From NCBI GenBank assembly GCA_902764345.1, contig CACWVT010000011.1, positions 1-42,960 of the forward strand: a stretch of 42,960 nt of DNA, written 5' to 3'. The position numbers and the translations under genes are program-made. The stretch is from an uncultured Ruminobacter sp. (GTDB lineage: Bacteria > Pseudomonadota > Gammaproteobacteria > Enterobacterales > Succinivibrionaceae). Below the pieces are notes generated by a model, which worked only from the letters and a program-made list of their open reading frames with translations, had not been told where the DNA came from and did not search any database. This document shows, one piece after another, positions 24,726 to 33,753 of this stretch (positions within the stretch are counted from its first letter, which is position 1; the number at the start of each line of letters is the position of its first letter).

Positions 24726-26726
24726 CTACTTGATGGTCTGATTAAGATTTCTGTACTGCATCGGTGTCATTTCAAAGTATTTCTTAAATACTCTGATGAA
24801 ATGTTCCACGTTAGGGTATCCGATGGCATACGAGATATTTTCAACAGTCATGTTGCCGTTCTTTAAGAGAGTCTTGGCCTTCTTCAGACGGATGGAGGTC
24901 AAATGTTCTCCAAAGGTCTTTCCGGACTTATCCTTAATGTACTTGGAAATATAAGGAGCAGACAGCTGGAAATACTCAGCCATGTCTTCAAGGGTTATTT
25001 CCTGATACTTTGCCTGAATGTAATTAATCATGGCAATCAGTCTGTCATCCTTGGAAAGACTGTTGTTCTGAAGCTGTGGGAGCTTGTTTACGGCAACAAC
25101 CAGAGCATTGATTGACGCCTTGATGATATCTTCATCAAGACCTGCACCCCAGTAACTTACGCCGTTGCAGAGAATACCCACATATGCCATGGCTTTTGAA
25201 GAGGTGCCCTTGGAAATGGCATGCTCCTCGTAAACGGACAGCTCATAGCTGATGCCGAAATACTGTTTAATGGTATTGCTTACCGCATCAAGTCTGCCGT
25301 TACCGTTGGCATCAACCACTGTCTTCTTGTCTCCGCAACAGATAACGGTCTCAGCCATAATACCGTCATTCTGCTTGAAATGACTTTCGGAAATATGGAA
25401 GTTAGGGACATAGTTGATATAGTTTTCGGCAAAAATATCATACACAACCTGAGGAGAAAGCTCCTTGTGCTGTTCGTCAGACACCTGCTTAACGGCATAA
25501 CCGACCTCTTCCCTCATCTTTATCGGAATGTTCAGAGAGAAATTATGGGAAAGAATATATGCCACACCACCCTTTCCTGACTGACTGTTGATTCTGATTA
25601 CGTCAGAATCGTATGTTCTGCCGACATCAACAGGATCAATAGGAAGATAAGGTACGTCCCATATCTTCTTTTTCTGCGCTTCACGGCAGGCCATACCCTT
25701 GGCTATTGCATCCTGATGCGAACCGCTGAATGCGGTAAATACAAGATCACCGCCGTATGGCTGTCTTGGAGACACGTGCATGCCTGTCAGTTTTTCGTAA
25801 ACCTCTCTGATGTGAGGCATGTTTGAAAAATCGAGGCCGGGATCAATACCGTATGAGAACATGTTCATGGCAACTGTGATTATATCCACGTTACCTGTTC
25901 TTTCACCGTTACCGAAGAGAGTACCTTCAATTCTGTCGGCACCTGCAAGCAGACCGAGCTCGGCATCCGCCACACCGCATCCGCGGTCGTTGTGAGGGTG
26001 CAGGCTCAATACCACGTTTTCACGGTATTTCAGATTCTTTGACAGATATTCAATCTGGGTGGCAAACACGTGAGGCATTGCCGTTTCCACGGTAGCGGGA
26101 ACATTTATAATGGCTCTGCGATCCTCACTAGGCTGCCATACGTCAAGAACGGCATTGCAGACCTCCAGTGCGTAATCAACTTCAGTTCCGTGGAAACTTT
26201 CCGGGCTGTATTCAAAAGCGAAATCCCCTTCTGTTTCATCGGCAAGCTTCTTCAGCAGTTTGGCTCCGTCAATGGCCATCTGCTTAATCTGCTCCCTGTC
26301 CTTTTTGAACACCTGTTCACGCTGGGCGACAGAAGTTGAGTTATAGAGATGAACAACGGCATGCGGAGCCCCTCTCAAAGCCTCAAACGTCTTTCTGATA
26401 ATGTGTTCTCTTGCCTGAGTCAGAACCTGGATGGTCACGTCTTCAGGAATCATGTCTCTTTCTATCAGGGCTCTCAGGAAAAGAAACTCAGTTTCCGAAG
26501 CGGCAGGAAAGCCGACCTCAATTTCCTTAAAACCGATATCCACGAGCATCTTGAAGAATTCGAGCTTTTCATCGAGCCCCATCGGTTCGATCAGAGCCTG
26601 GTTACCGTCACGGAGATCAACAGAACACCAGACCGGAACCCTGTCAACATGATCCTTTTTTACCCAGTCGTAAGTTGCAACCGGAGGCATGAAATACTGA
26701 CGTGTGTACTTATCAAAATTCTTCAT
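24726..26726 (-). CDS. leuA: 2-isopropylmalate synthase (type 2) fused to an AraC-family DNA-binding domain
   Basis: 666 residues in one uninterrupted frame. Residues 1-555 are a full type-2 LeuA, which condenses 2-ketoisovalerate and acetyl-CoA at the start of leucine synthesis: SVDLRDGNQAL (35-45) with the catalytic Arg/Asp, metal-binding HPHND (243-247), GNGERTGN (272-279), and the C-terminal regulatory domain (about 430-550) that in this family binds leucine. A further 108 residues form an AraC/XylS domain: first helix-turn-helix LEDMAEYFQLSAPYISKYI (579-597), second TVENISYAIGYPNVEHFIR (627-645), then the family signature FKKYFEMTPMQYR. Both parts look intact. AraC domains are not part of LeuA architecture as I know it, so a leucine-responsive enzyme-regulator is inferred. 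AGGGAGAACATA precedes the ATG. Confidence 0.93.
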   Translation of the reverse strand: MKNFDKYTRQYFMPPVATYDWVKKDHVDRVPVWCSVDLRDGNQALIEPMGLDEKLEFFKMLVDIGFKEIEVGFPAASETEFLFLRALIERDMIPEDVTIQVLTQAREHIIRKTFEALRGAPHAVVHLYNSTSVAQREQVFKKDREQIKQMAIDGAKLLKKLADETEGDFAFEYSPESFHGTEVDYALEVCNAVLDVWQPSEDRRAIINVPATVETAMPHVFATQIEYLSKNLKYRENVVLSLHPHNDRGCGVADAELGLLAGADRIEGTLFGNGERTGNVDIITVAMNMFSYGIDPGLDFSNMPHIREVYEKLTGMHVSPRQPYGGDLVFTAFSGSHQDAIAKGMACREAQKKKIWDVPYLPIDPVDVGRTYDSDVIRINSQSGKGGVAYILSHNFSLNIPIKMREEVGYAVKQVSDEQHKELSPQVVYDIFAENYINYVPNFHISESHFKQNDGIMAETVICCGDKKTVVDANGNGRLDAVSNTIKQYFGISYELSVYEEHAISKGTSSKAMAYVGILCNGVSYWGAGLDEDIIKASINALVVAVNKLPQLQNNSLSKDDRLIAMINYIQAKYQEITLEDMAEYFQLSAPYISKYIKDKSGKTFGEHLTSIRLKKAKTLLKNGNMTVENISYAIGYPNVEHFIRVFKKYFEMTPMQYRNLNQTIK

Positions 26727-26870
26727 TATGTTCTCCCTGTCATGACTGACGGAAATCCGTTTTACTTCCGCTTCAATGACCTGTTTAAATAATTGGTATG
26801 GATAACAGCATGATTCTCGATGATAAACTGCAGAGATAAATCCGAACTCAATTCATCATTAAAATAAATC

Positions 26871-26885
26871 AATATATTTGACTTA
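26871..26885 (+). repeat. Direct repeat 1 in the leuA-malE intergenic region
   Basis: AATATATTTGACTTA; 13 of 15 bases match repeat 2, which begins 54 bases further on in the same orientation. Candidate binding site for an AraC-type regulator, possibly the LeuA fusion itself. Confidence 0.45.
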
Positions 26886-26915
26886 ATTTTATCACTAAAA
26901 AAACAGTTTACAATG

Positions 26916-26921
26916 ATTATA
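26916..26921 (-). promoter_or_regulatory. Candidate -10 box of leuA-araC
   Basis: Perfect TATAAT on the minus strand with no recognisable -35; direct repeat 2 occupies the -35 region instead, the layout of an activator-dependent promoter. The resulting leader would be about 185 bases. No leucine-rich leader peptide is seen. Confidence 0.4.
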
Positions 26922-26924
26922 TTT

Positions 26925-26939
26925 AATCTATTTGACTGA
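26925..26939 (+). repeat. Direct repeat 2 in the leuA-malE intergenic region
   Basis: AATCTATTTGACTGA, matching repeat 1 at 13 of 15 positions. It lies immediately upstream of the minus-strand TATAAT. The remainder of the 625-base region (26727-27351) is AT-rich, and I see no gene in it. Confidence 0.45.
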
Positions 26940-27351
26940 TATTTATTAATTTTTTTATTTATTAACCGGATTTTTACCATATTTCATGTCATGTAACACT
27001 TACCGGAAAGCACCATTTCAGTGTTTTAGGTGTATTCCACCGGATAATTTACCCTGTTTTACAGGTTATCTATCTTTCATCCATCCCAGAAAAGAAAATA
27101 AGAAGTATCGGAAAAATCATACGGATTTTCCGGAAAAAATTTCGGATAAAAACTGCCGCACTTTCATTAAAAGCAGCAGCAAAACAACTTCCTGAAGCAT
27201 GGCATATCATTATCTAATACTTAAATCACGGATCTTTTTCGTATAAAAAGCTAATATATGATTAAAAGTGTGCTATATTTTCACAAAAATAATAAAAACG
27301 GAAATCAATAAGGCACAAAAGCAGAATAATCTATGACATTGGGGACACCGC

Positions 27352-28551
27352 ATGAATAAGCTCATCTTTAATGTTGCAGCCGGAATTGCCGCTTTAGGGT
27401 TAATCCAGCCAGCAACTGCAGCCGATGAACCGGCAAATACTTCAGATGAAAACCGTCTGGTAATATGGATAAACGGAGACAAGCCATATAACGGAATCAG
27501 CAAGGTAGGCGAAGCCTTTGAAAAGGACACAGGCATAAAGGTTGTTGTTGCCCATCCTGACGATGTCGGCGTCCGTTTCCAGCAGTATGCATCAATGGGC
27601 AGCGGCCCCGACATCTACGCATGGGCTCATGACCAGTACGGAGAACTGGTCAGTAAAGGGCTTATTGAAGAAATAACCCCATCCAAGGAGCTTATGGCCA
27701 AATTCTATCCTAAGGCATGGGAAGCCATGCAGGTAAACGGCAAATATTACGGTTACCCTATTTCAATGGAATCCACCTCACTTCTCTGCAATAAGAAGCT
27801 GGCTCCTAAAGCCCCTAAGACCTTTGAGGAACTGGTAGCCCTTGACGACAGTCTGAGACAGCAGGACAAAAGAGCAATTCTCTGGGATTACAGAACTCCG
27901 TACTTCTCATATCCTCTGTTCTCTGCTAACGGCGGCTACGCATTCAAAAAAGGTCCTGACGGTGTATACAACACCAAAGACACCGGTGTAAACAATGAAG
28001 GTTCTCAGCTGGGTCTCAGATATCTTGTGGAACTCATTATCTATGATCACATGCAGAAAGGCGTGTCATATGACATAATGAAGGACAAATTTGCGGCAGG
28101 TGACGTTGCCTGCATAATTGACGGCCCATGGGGCTGGGGCAACTACTCTGCAATAGATTTCAGCGTAAATCCGCTTCCTGCACTCCGTGGCAAGAAGGGT
28201 AAACCTCTTGTTGGCGTGCTCGGCATGACCATAAACGTGAATTCACACAAAAAGGCTGAAGCCCAGAAATTCATAACCGACTATCTGCTCACCGACAAGG
28301 GATACCAGGCTATGGTAAATGATCGTGTTCTCGGAGCCGTAGCGCTTAAATCTTTTGAAAAGAAACTTGAAGCCTCAGATCCTAGAATCGCGGTAACAAT
28401 GCAGAACGCTGCCATAGGCGACTTAATGCCTAATGTTTTTGAAATGTCCAGATACTGGGGTGCGCTCCATTTTGCAATCATAAACGCCACTACAGGCAGA
28501 AAGACTGTTCAGGACGCACTTAAGGAAGCAGAGGAACAGATTCTCCGCTAA
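27352..28551 (+). CDS. malE: Periplasmic maltose/maltodextrin-binding protein MalE
   Basis: Solute-binding protein of the maltose ABC importer. The 399-residue chain has a 23-residue signal peptide (ending PATA). The mature part follows E. coli MalE closely: [108 protein letters not shown] and [12 protein letters not shown]. Several sugar-contacting aromatic positions are kept, though the region just after the signal peptide is longer and more acidic. No malF/malG/malK follow: a strong terminator ends the transcript, so the membrane partners must be elsewhere. A TTGGGG stretch precedes the ATG as ribosome binding site. Confidence 0.94.
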   Translation: MNKLIFNVAAGIAALGLIQPATAADEPANTSDENRLVIWINGDKPYNGISKVGEAFEKDTGIKVVVAHPDDVGVRFQQYASMGSGPDIYAWAHDQYGELVSKGLIEEITPSKELMAKFYPKAWEAMQVNGKYYGYPISMESTSLLCNKKLAPKAPKTFEELVALDDSLRQQDKRAILWDYRTPYFSYPLFSANGGYAFKKGPDGVYNTKDTGVNNEGSQLGLRYLVELIIYDHMQKGVSYDIMKDKFAAGDVACIIDGPWGWGNYSAIDFSVNPLPALRGKKGKPLVGVLGMTINVNSHKKAEAQKFITDYLLTDKGYQAMVNDRVLGAVALKSFEKKLEASDPRIAVTMQNAAIGDLMPNVFEMSRYWGALHFAIINATTGRKTVQDALKEAEEQILR

Positions 28552-28588
28552 AAACGATTAAGCTCCGGCAACAGGAGCCGTGATCAGA

Positions 28589-28626
28589 AAACCTCTTTAC
28601 CATAACGGTAAAGAGGTTTCTTCTTT
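28589..28626 (+). terminator. Intrinsic terminator of malE
   Basis: Perfect 13-bp stem (28589-28601 with 28607-28619), five-base loop, then CTTCTTTTT, about 40 bases past the malE stop. Confidence 0.88.
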
Positions 28627-28704
28627 TTACGCATCATGACCTTCCGCGTCAAAACAGATAAGGCCACGCATCCGGTTACATGAAATTAAACAAAGGAGCC
28701 TTTT

Positions 28705-29211
28705 CTATTCCGGTTTCTTCCCGGTCTTCCAATAGGCATTTGCCCTGTTAAACTTATGAATAATCTGATTGCTGCTGCCTCTGAAATCAAGAGAAGGATC
28801 CTTTAGCTCCAGAACGAATTTACCGTCAACAAGCACGTCCACCAGTTCGACAACCTCCCTCTGTTCAGGAGTAAGTTCATCATACACATAGCCAGTCCAC
28901 ATCCAGATATCCTTTTCCGGAGCGCATTCCGCTCTCACTCTCTCACAGAGAGCCTTCACCGCAGACAGATTGGCCGGAAGCAGAGGATCCCCGCCGGAAA
29001 GACTTAAGCCTCTTCTTCTGACCCTGGTATCATTAAGATCCGCAATAATGGTATCACTCATTTCCTGGGTAAACGGAAAACCTGCATTTACATTCCAGGT
29101 AGACTGGTTATAGCACCCCTTGCAGTGATGCTCACACCCTGAAACAAACAAAGTACATCTGGTTCCCCTGCCGTTTAAAACGTCTATCGGTATATATTTA
29201 CAGTAGTTCAT
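28705..29211 (-). CDS. nrdG: Anaerobic ribonucleotide reductase activating protein NrdG
   Basis: Radical-SAM enzyme that installs the glycyl radical on the anaerobic ribonucleoside-triphosphate reductase NrdD. The 168 residues follow the enterobacterial orthologue: VLNGRGTRCTLFVSGC, the cluster motif C26-x3-C30-x2-C33 (GCEHHCKGCYN), RRRGLSLSGGDPLLP, KDIWMWTGYVYDEL, VDVLVDGKFV and DFRGSSNQIIHKF. The ATG at 29211 is used rather than the start five codons upstream because it matches the family N-terminus. nrdD, usually next to nrdG, is not adjacent here: the upstream gene is uvrB, 337 bases away. It supports an anaerobic lifestyle. Confidence 0.94.
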   Translation of the reverse strand: MNYCKYIPIDVLNGRGTRCTLFVSGCEHHCKGCYNQSTWNVNAGFPFTQEMSDTIIADLNDTRVRRRGLSLSGGDPLLPANLSAVKALCERVRAECAPEKDIWMWTGYVYDELTPEQREVVELVDVLVDGKFVLELKDPSLDFRGSSNQIIHKFNRANAYWKTGKKPE

Positions 29212-29548
29212 TTTTAATCGTTCCACACCATACAGATGAAATTAATTATATTTTGCTTTTAGCTGTTTGCTTTTATCCGGGAGTCCTTTTTTCTTTTCGT
29301 TTTTGAGCTCCGGGCATTTGGCCGGTTTATCCCGTAACGGAAAACCCCCATTAGTTTACTATTGCCGTTTTTTATCTTCAAGGCGGCTGAATTTTTTCAG
29401 ACAAATATTGAACCGGTTTTACAAAACCCAAAAAAAACGGTTGAAAAATCCTAATCACAGAACTTTTATGGGTTTTACGCAAATCGTTAATTCACTTTCA
29501 TCTGTTCCGGCACGGGGCATACGTCTTTCCAAAACGGCAGTCTCCGAT
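29212..29548. other. Gene-free stretch between uvrB and nrdG
   Basis: Rich in A and T runs, with no credible frame. GGTTTT-AC-AAAACC at 29415-29428 is the only compact inverted repeat and too tight to be convincing. It should contain the uvrB 3' end and nrdG promoter, which I cannot place. Confidence 0.4.
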
Positions 29549-31588
29549 CTATTCCATTTCTCTGAGCCGCTTGTCACACTCCCTGATTCTGTCTCTCAGA
29601 ACCATAGCCTCCTCGAACTTAAGATTCTTCGCCGCCTCTCTCATGTTTTTCTGCATTTCGTCCATAAGCTTTACCAGGGTTGCGGCATCGTTTATCGTCG
29701 AAACGTCAAACTGTTCGGCAGCTCCGTTCAGAAGCTGGGCTCCGGCGGTATTGTCCGCAGCCTCGTCACCGAGCATCATGATATCGACAATCTTCTTGTT
29801 CAGGGCCTGCGGTTCAATACCGTGTTCCTTATTGTACTCTTCCTGCTTCTGACGACGGCGCACGGTCTCATTAATGGCCTCCCGCATGGAATCACTTACA
29901 TGATCCGCGTAGAGAATGGCCTTACCATGAAGATTTCTTGCCGCACGCCCTATTGTCTGAATGAGTGAACGCGTTGAACGCAGGAAACCTTCCTTATCGG
30001 CATCAAGAATTGCCACAAGGGAAACTTCAGGCATGTCCAGCCCCTCCCTGAGAAGGTTGATGCCTACCAGTGCATCGAACTTACCGAGACGCAGATCCCT
30101 GATTATCTCAACACGTTCCACGGTATCAATGTCCGAGTGCAGATATCTGACTCTGATACCGTGCTCGTCAAGATAATCGGTAAGATCCTCCGCCATCTTC
30201 TTGGTAAGGGTTGTAACCAGCACTCTTTCATTCTTAGCGGCACGTTGTCTGATCTCACTCATCACATCCTCAACCTGGAAGGCCACCGGTCTGACCTCAA
30301 GAGTCGGATCGAGCAGTCCCGTCGGACGAACAATCTGTTCCACGACTTCGCCACCGCTTTCCTCTATTTCATAACTGTTAGGGGTCGCAGATACGTATAT
30401 TGTCTGCGGCTGCAGCTGATGAAACTCCCTGAACTTCAGCGGTCTGTTATCCAGGGCGGACGGCAGCCGGAAACCAAATTCAACCAGTGTTTCCTTACGT
30501 GAACGATCCCCCTTATACATGGCCCCTATCTGAGGAACCGTAACATGGGATTCATCGATAATAAGCAGTCCGTCTTTCGGAAGGTAATCGAAAAGGCATG
30601 GCGGAGCTTCGCCAGGAGCACGGCCTGAAAGATATCTTGAATAGTTTTCTATACCGGAACAGTACCCCAGTTCATTCATCATTTCTATATCGCAGGTGGT
30701 TCTGTCAGTAAGACGCTGATCCTCAACGAGCTTACGGGCCTCAAGAAGCTCAGCCTTACGAATCCTCAGATCATCCTTAATCTGACTGACTGCATTCTGA
30801 ATAACCGATTTTGGAGTTACGTAATGGGTTTTAGGGTAAATTGTTATACGCTGTACCTTTCGCATGAGTTTTCCGGTAAGCGGCTCAAAAATGCTGAGAG
30901 ACTCTATTTCATCATCAAAGAGCTCTATACGCACCGCAAAGTCATCAGCTTCCGCAGGAAACACATCAATAACATCACCGCGAACCCTGAAGGTGGCACG
31001 AGAAAAATCTATTTCGTTGCGTGTGTACTGGAGCTCGGCAAGTCGTCTGATGATTTTACTCTGAGAAATTTCCTCCCCGACGGAAAGATGCAGCATCATT
31101 TTCAGATAACTGTCAGGGGAACCGAGTCCGTATATGGCACTCACGGAAGCAACGATAATCACATCCCTTCTTTCGAGAAGAGCCTTTGTGGCACTAAGAC
31201 GCATCTGCTCTATATGGTCATTGACCTTGGCATCTTTTTCTATATAGGTATCAGAGCTCGGTATGTAGGCTTCAGGCTGATAATAGTCATAGTACGAAAC
31301 AAAATATTCCACGGCATTGTTCGGGAAGAACTCTCTCATCTCACCATAAAGCTGGGCAGCCAGGGTTTTGTTATGGGCCATAATCATGGTAGGACGATTG
31401 AGTCTCGCTATGACATTGGCCATCGTAAAGGTTTTACCTGAACCGGTAACACCGAGAAGCGTCTGAGCCTTTTTTCCGGATTCTATGCCGGCAACAAGTT
31501 TTTCTATTGCCTGCGGCTGATCTCCGGACGGCTTATAGGCAGACTTAAGTTCAAAAACCTTTCCGCTTTCATTATCATGTAAAGACAT
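29549..31588 (-). CDS. uvrB: Excinuclease ABC subunit UvrB
   Basis: DNA-damage verification helicase-like subunit of nucleotide excision repair; it is loaded by UvrA and recruits UvrC. The 679 residues have Walker A GVTGSGKT (46-53), the beta-hairpin that inserts between strands ([13 protein letters not shown], near 99-111), the DEAD-like [15 protein letters not shown], helicase motifs V-VI ([30 protein letters not shown]) and the C-terminal UVR domain that contacts UvrC ([16 protein letters not shown]). Length and order are as usual. The ATG at 31588 has a weak GGGA site. I find no clear SOS (LexA) box in the upstream 130 bases. Confidence 0.97.
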   Translation of the reverse strand: MSLHDNESGKVFELKSAYKPSGDQPQAIEKLVAGIESGKKAQTLLGVTGSGKTFTMANVIARLNRPTMIMAHNKTLAAQLYGEMREFFPNNAVEYFVSYYDYYQPEAYIPSSDTYIEKDAKVNDHIEQMRLSATKALLERRDVIIVASVSAIYGLGSPDSYLKMMLHLSVGEEISQSKIIRRLAELQYTRNEIDFSRATFRVRGDVIDVFPAEADDFAVRIELFDDEIESLSIFEPLTGKLMRKVQRITIYPKTHYVTPKSVIQNAVSQIKDDLRIRKAELLEARKLVEDQRLTDRTTCDIEMMNELGYCSGIENYSRYLSGRAPGEAPPCLFDYLPKDGLLIIDESHVTVPQIGAMYKGDRSRKETLVEFGFRLPSALDNRPLKFREFHQLQPQTIYVSATPNSYEIEESGGEVVEQIVRPTGLLDPTLEVRPVAFQVEDVMSEIRQRAAKNERVLVTTLTKKMAEDLTDYLDEHGIRVRYLHSDIDTVERVEIIRDLRLGKFDALVGINLLREGLDMPEVSLVAILDADKEGFLRSTRSLIQTIGRAARNLHGKAILYADHVSDSMREAINETVRRRQKQEEYNKEHGIEPQALNKKIVDIMMLGDEAADNTAGAQLLNGAAEQFDVSTINDAATLVKLMDEMQKNMREAAKNLKFEEAMVLRDRIRECDKRLREME

Positions 31589-31710
31589 ATGTAAAATCCC
31601 GATACGGTTGAGGAGGCGTTCAAAAAAATTGGTCAGTCACGGATCATTCTATCACTGCGACATGTTTTAAACATACAAAACAGAATTATTACCTCTCCTT
31701 ATCCTGATGT

Positions 31711-31735
31711 ATTGCATGTTATTGCATGTTATTGC
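31711..31735 (+). repeat. Short tandem repeat
   Basis: ATTGCATGTT occurs twice in direct tandem, followed by a partial third unit (ATTGC). It lies in the otherwise gene-free 31589-32115 stretch. Confidence 0.7.
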
Positions 31736-32030
31736 CTAATAAGCAGATACCATTGAATAAGTATTAAACAATCAGCGGAAATTCATGCGCAATTAACAGG
31801 GCGAGAACGGCCGAATCTCAAATAAAACTGAACCTTTTCTACGTTTTCTCAAAAACTATCGGATGTTTTTCCACTGTCAATGCTTACATTTCAAACATAT
31901 ATGCTGATTTCACCAAAAAAGCACAAAATCAGCATCTGACTGTTTTCTGTTCGTTTTTAATAAAAAAAAGCCTTTTTTGCTTAAAATACACGCAAACACA
32001 CGTGTTTTTAAACTTTTTTAAAAAATATTG

Positions 32031-32059
32031 TTGACAGGAATTAGCAAAACCAATATCAT
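32031..32059 (+). promoter_or_regulatory. Strong sigma70 promoter of the tRNA-Asn genes
   Basis: Perfect TTGACA (32031-32036), a 17-base spacer and TATCAT (32054-32059), with a GC-containing discriminator (GCACAGCG) of the type seen in stringently controlled stable-RNA genes. Predicted start near 32066, 50 bases before the first tRNA. Confidence 0.85.
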
Positions 32060-32115
32060 GCACAGCGTTGGCAGTGCTTAACGAACTAACGAAAAGCAAA
32101 GCTGACAATTTAAGT

Positions 32116-32191
32116 TCCTCCTTAGTTCAGTCGGTAGAACGGCGGACTGTTAATCCGTATGTCGCTGGTTCAAGTCCAGCAGGAGGAGCCA
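32116..32191 (+). tRNA. tRNA-Asn (anticodon GTT), copy 1
   Basis: 76 bases, acceptor stem TCCTCCT/AGGAGGA, anticodon loop CTGTTAA, T-arm CTGGTTCAAGTCCAG, encoded CCA. Identical to copy 2. Confidence 0.97.
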
Positions 32192-32221
32192 TTAAATTTA
32201 CTTACATCTTACTAATGAAGT

Positions 32222-32297
32222 TCCTCCTTAGTTCAGTCGGTAGAACGGCGGACTGTTAATCCGTATGTCGCTGGTTCAAGTCCAGCAGGAGGAGCCA
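32222..32297 (+). tRNA. tRNA-Asn (anticodon GTT), copy 2
   Basis: Identical to copy 1 and 30 bases after it; the flanks (AAGT before, TTAAAT after) also match, so the duplicated unit is slightly larger than the gene. Both are presumably made from one precursor. Confidence 0.97.
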
Positions 32298-32638
32298 TTA
32301 AATCCTTTCTTACCCCACCTCTCCTAATCACAATAATCTTTTATACAGTTCCTTATATCCTTACAGTTTTTGTTATTACTGTCTTCGCATACCTTTTTCT
32401 TCATTTTATCTTTTACGTTTAATCACCTGTCGCTCGCTTCCCTCTGATAATCGTCAGTCACCGTCTTATTATGAAATGCCGTGCGTTTGTAAATATTTTT
32501 TTTATCAAACGGCACAAACTAAATACCCGTAATAAAAAAATGTGGTATTAATAGCTGGTAATAGTTATTTTTGTTTTTTTATTATCGATAAACCTAACGA
32601 CCGCGATAATAATCCTCATTTTTAAAGGAGAAATTTCT
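32298..32638. other. Gene-free stretch upstream of the RND operon
   Basis: Holds one imperfect hairpin (32481-32489 with 32506-32515, one bulged base, T-rich loop) and should contain the RND operon promoter, but no good -35/-10 pair stands out. Confidence 0.4.
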
Positions 32639-33748
32639 ATGCCTTCATGGAAAATCGTTGTTCCTGCGGCAACAGCAGTCATATTCGGAGCCGTGATAGG
32701 TTTCAACATGTATAAGGCAAAGATGATTCAGGATTACCTTGCCAACATGAAACCTCCAGTAAATCCCGTGGCAACAATGAAAGTAAAAAAGGAACCATGG
32801 CATGACGTTATCAGTGCCATCGGCTTCATTGAACCAAATCAGGGTATTGAAGTATCATCAGAATCATCCGGAAGCATTACAGGTCTGTACTTTGAGTCAG
32901 GCGACGTCGTCAAGAAGGAGCAGGTTCTGATTCAGGTTAACGACCATGTTGAGCAGGCAAACTACGAAGCCGCCAAAGCACAGGCTGAAGCTGCCAAAAA
33001 GAAATTCATAAGATATTCAGCCCTCTTTACAAAGGGTAACGTTTCACAGCAGGATCTGGATAATGCCAGAGCTGATTATGAAGCATCATCAGCCAACGTT
33101 GATGCCATCAAAGCTCAGATAGACAAGCTGAAGATCAGAGCTCCGTTTGACGGTAAACTCGGTATCAGAAACGTGTACATGGGGCAGTATCTCCAGCCGG
33201 GAACAAAGATTGTTCATCTTGAAGACAATTCTCTCGTTAAGGTACGTTTTACGATATCACAGAACGATGTTCAGAAAATCGCCCTTCATGAAAAAGTTGA
33301 ACTTACCGTGGACTCATATCCGGGAGAAACCTTCGAAGGAGAAATCACTGCAATTGAAGTCGTAATGAATCACGATGCCGGCATTCTCCAGATTCAGGGA
33401 ACCATACCAAACCCTCACAGCAAACTCATTACCGGCATGTACGCCAAGGTAAACGTACAGATTCCGAACGAGACTGAACAGATCGCCATTCCAAAGACTG
33501 CCGTAGCATATAACCTTTACGGTACATCAGTATATCGCGTAAAGACAAATGAGGACGGTCAGAAGATTTCCGAACTTGTTAACGTGAAGACAGGCGAGGA
33601 AAACAAGGATCGCGTCGTAATCACCTCTGGCATCAATCCTGGTGATGAAATCATCACCGAAGGTCTGGTAAGACTTTCAAACGGCAGTCTGATTGAAATT
33701 ACCGACAAAGACCTTCTTGATAAGACAGATACCGTACCGGAGCTCTAA
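32639..33748 (+). CDS. RND efflux periplasmic adaptor (membrane fusion protein)
   Basis: 369-residue adaptor bridging an inner-membrane RND pump and an outer-membrane channel. An uncleaved N-terminal anchor (about 7-25, no lipobox cysteine) is followed by a lipoyl half-motif (SGSITGLYFESGDVVKKEQVL, about 80-100), a coiled-coil hairpin (about 105-165), the second lipoyl half (LKIRAPFDGKLGIRNVYMGQYL), a beta-barrel and a membrane-proximal domain ending GDEIITEGLVRL. Anchoring by a helix rather than a lipid resembles VexA/MdtA-type adaptors more than AcrA. AAGGAG precedes the start. The pump gene begins five bases after its stop, so one operon; no outer-membrane factor gene is in the window. Confidence 0.92.
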   Translation: MPSWKIVVPAATAVIFGAVIGFNMYKAKMIQDYLANMKPPVNPVATMKVKKEPWHDVISAIGFIEPNQGIEVSSESSGSITGLYFESGDVVKKEQVLIQVNDHVEQANYEAAKAQAEAAKKKFIRYSALFTKGNVSQQDLDNARADYEASSANVDAIKAQIDKLKIRAPFDGKLGIRNVYMGQYLQPGTKIVHLEDNSLVKVRFTISQNDVQKIALHEKVELTVDSYPGETFEGEITAIEVVMNHDAGILQIQGTIPNPHSKLITGMYAKVNVQIPNETEQIAIPKTAVAYNLYGTSVYRVKTNEDGQKISELVNVKTGEENKDRVVITSGINPGDEIITEGLVRLSNGSLIEITDKDLLDKTDTVPEL

Positions 33749-33753
33749 TAAAT

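Noticed and set aside
26762-26980. Possible leucine leader peptide for leuA attenuation
   Set aside because: The 72-codon frame is AT-rich, lacks a leucine-codon run and has no following terminator/antiterminator pair.
27269-27285. CRP-like TGTG-N9-CACA upstream of malE
   Set aside because: One base longer than the canonical spacing and overlapping a likely -10 region; attractive for malE, but not strong enough to list.
30824-31441. 205-codon plus-strand frame opposite uvrB
   Set aside because: Antisense shadow of a highly conserved gene with no family resemblance of its own.
31589-31720. Search for an SOS box upstream of uvrB
   Set aside because: No CTGT-N8-ACAG or close variant was found, so LexA control cannot be claimed.
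32068-32259. Plus-strand open frame of 63 codons across the tRNA-Asn genes
   Set aside because: It reads through both tRNAs; the apparent protein (SVERRTVNPYVAGSSPA) is a tRNA shadow.
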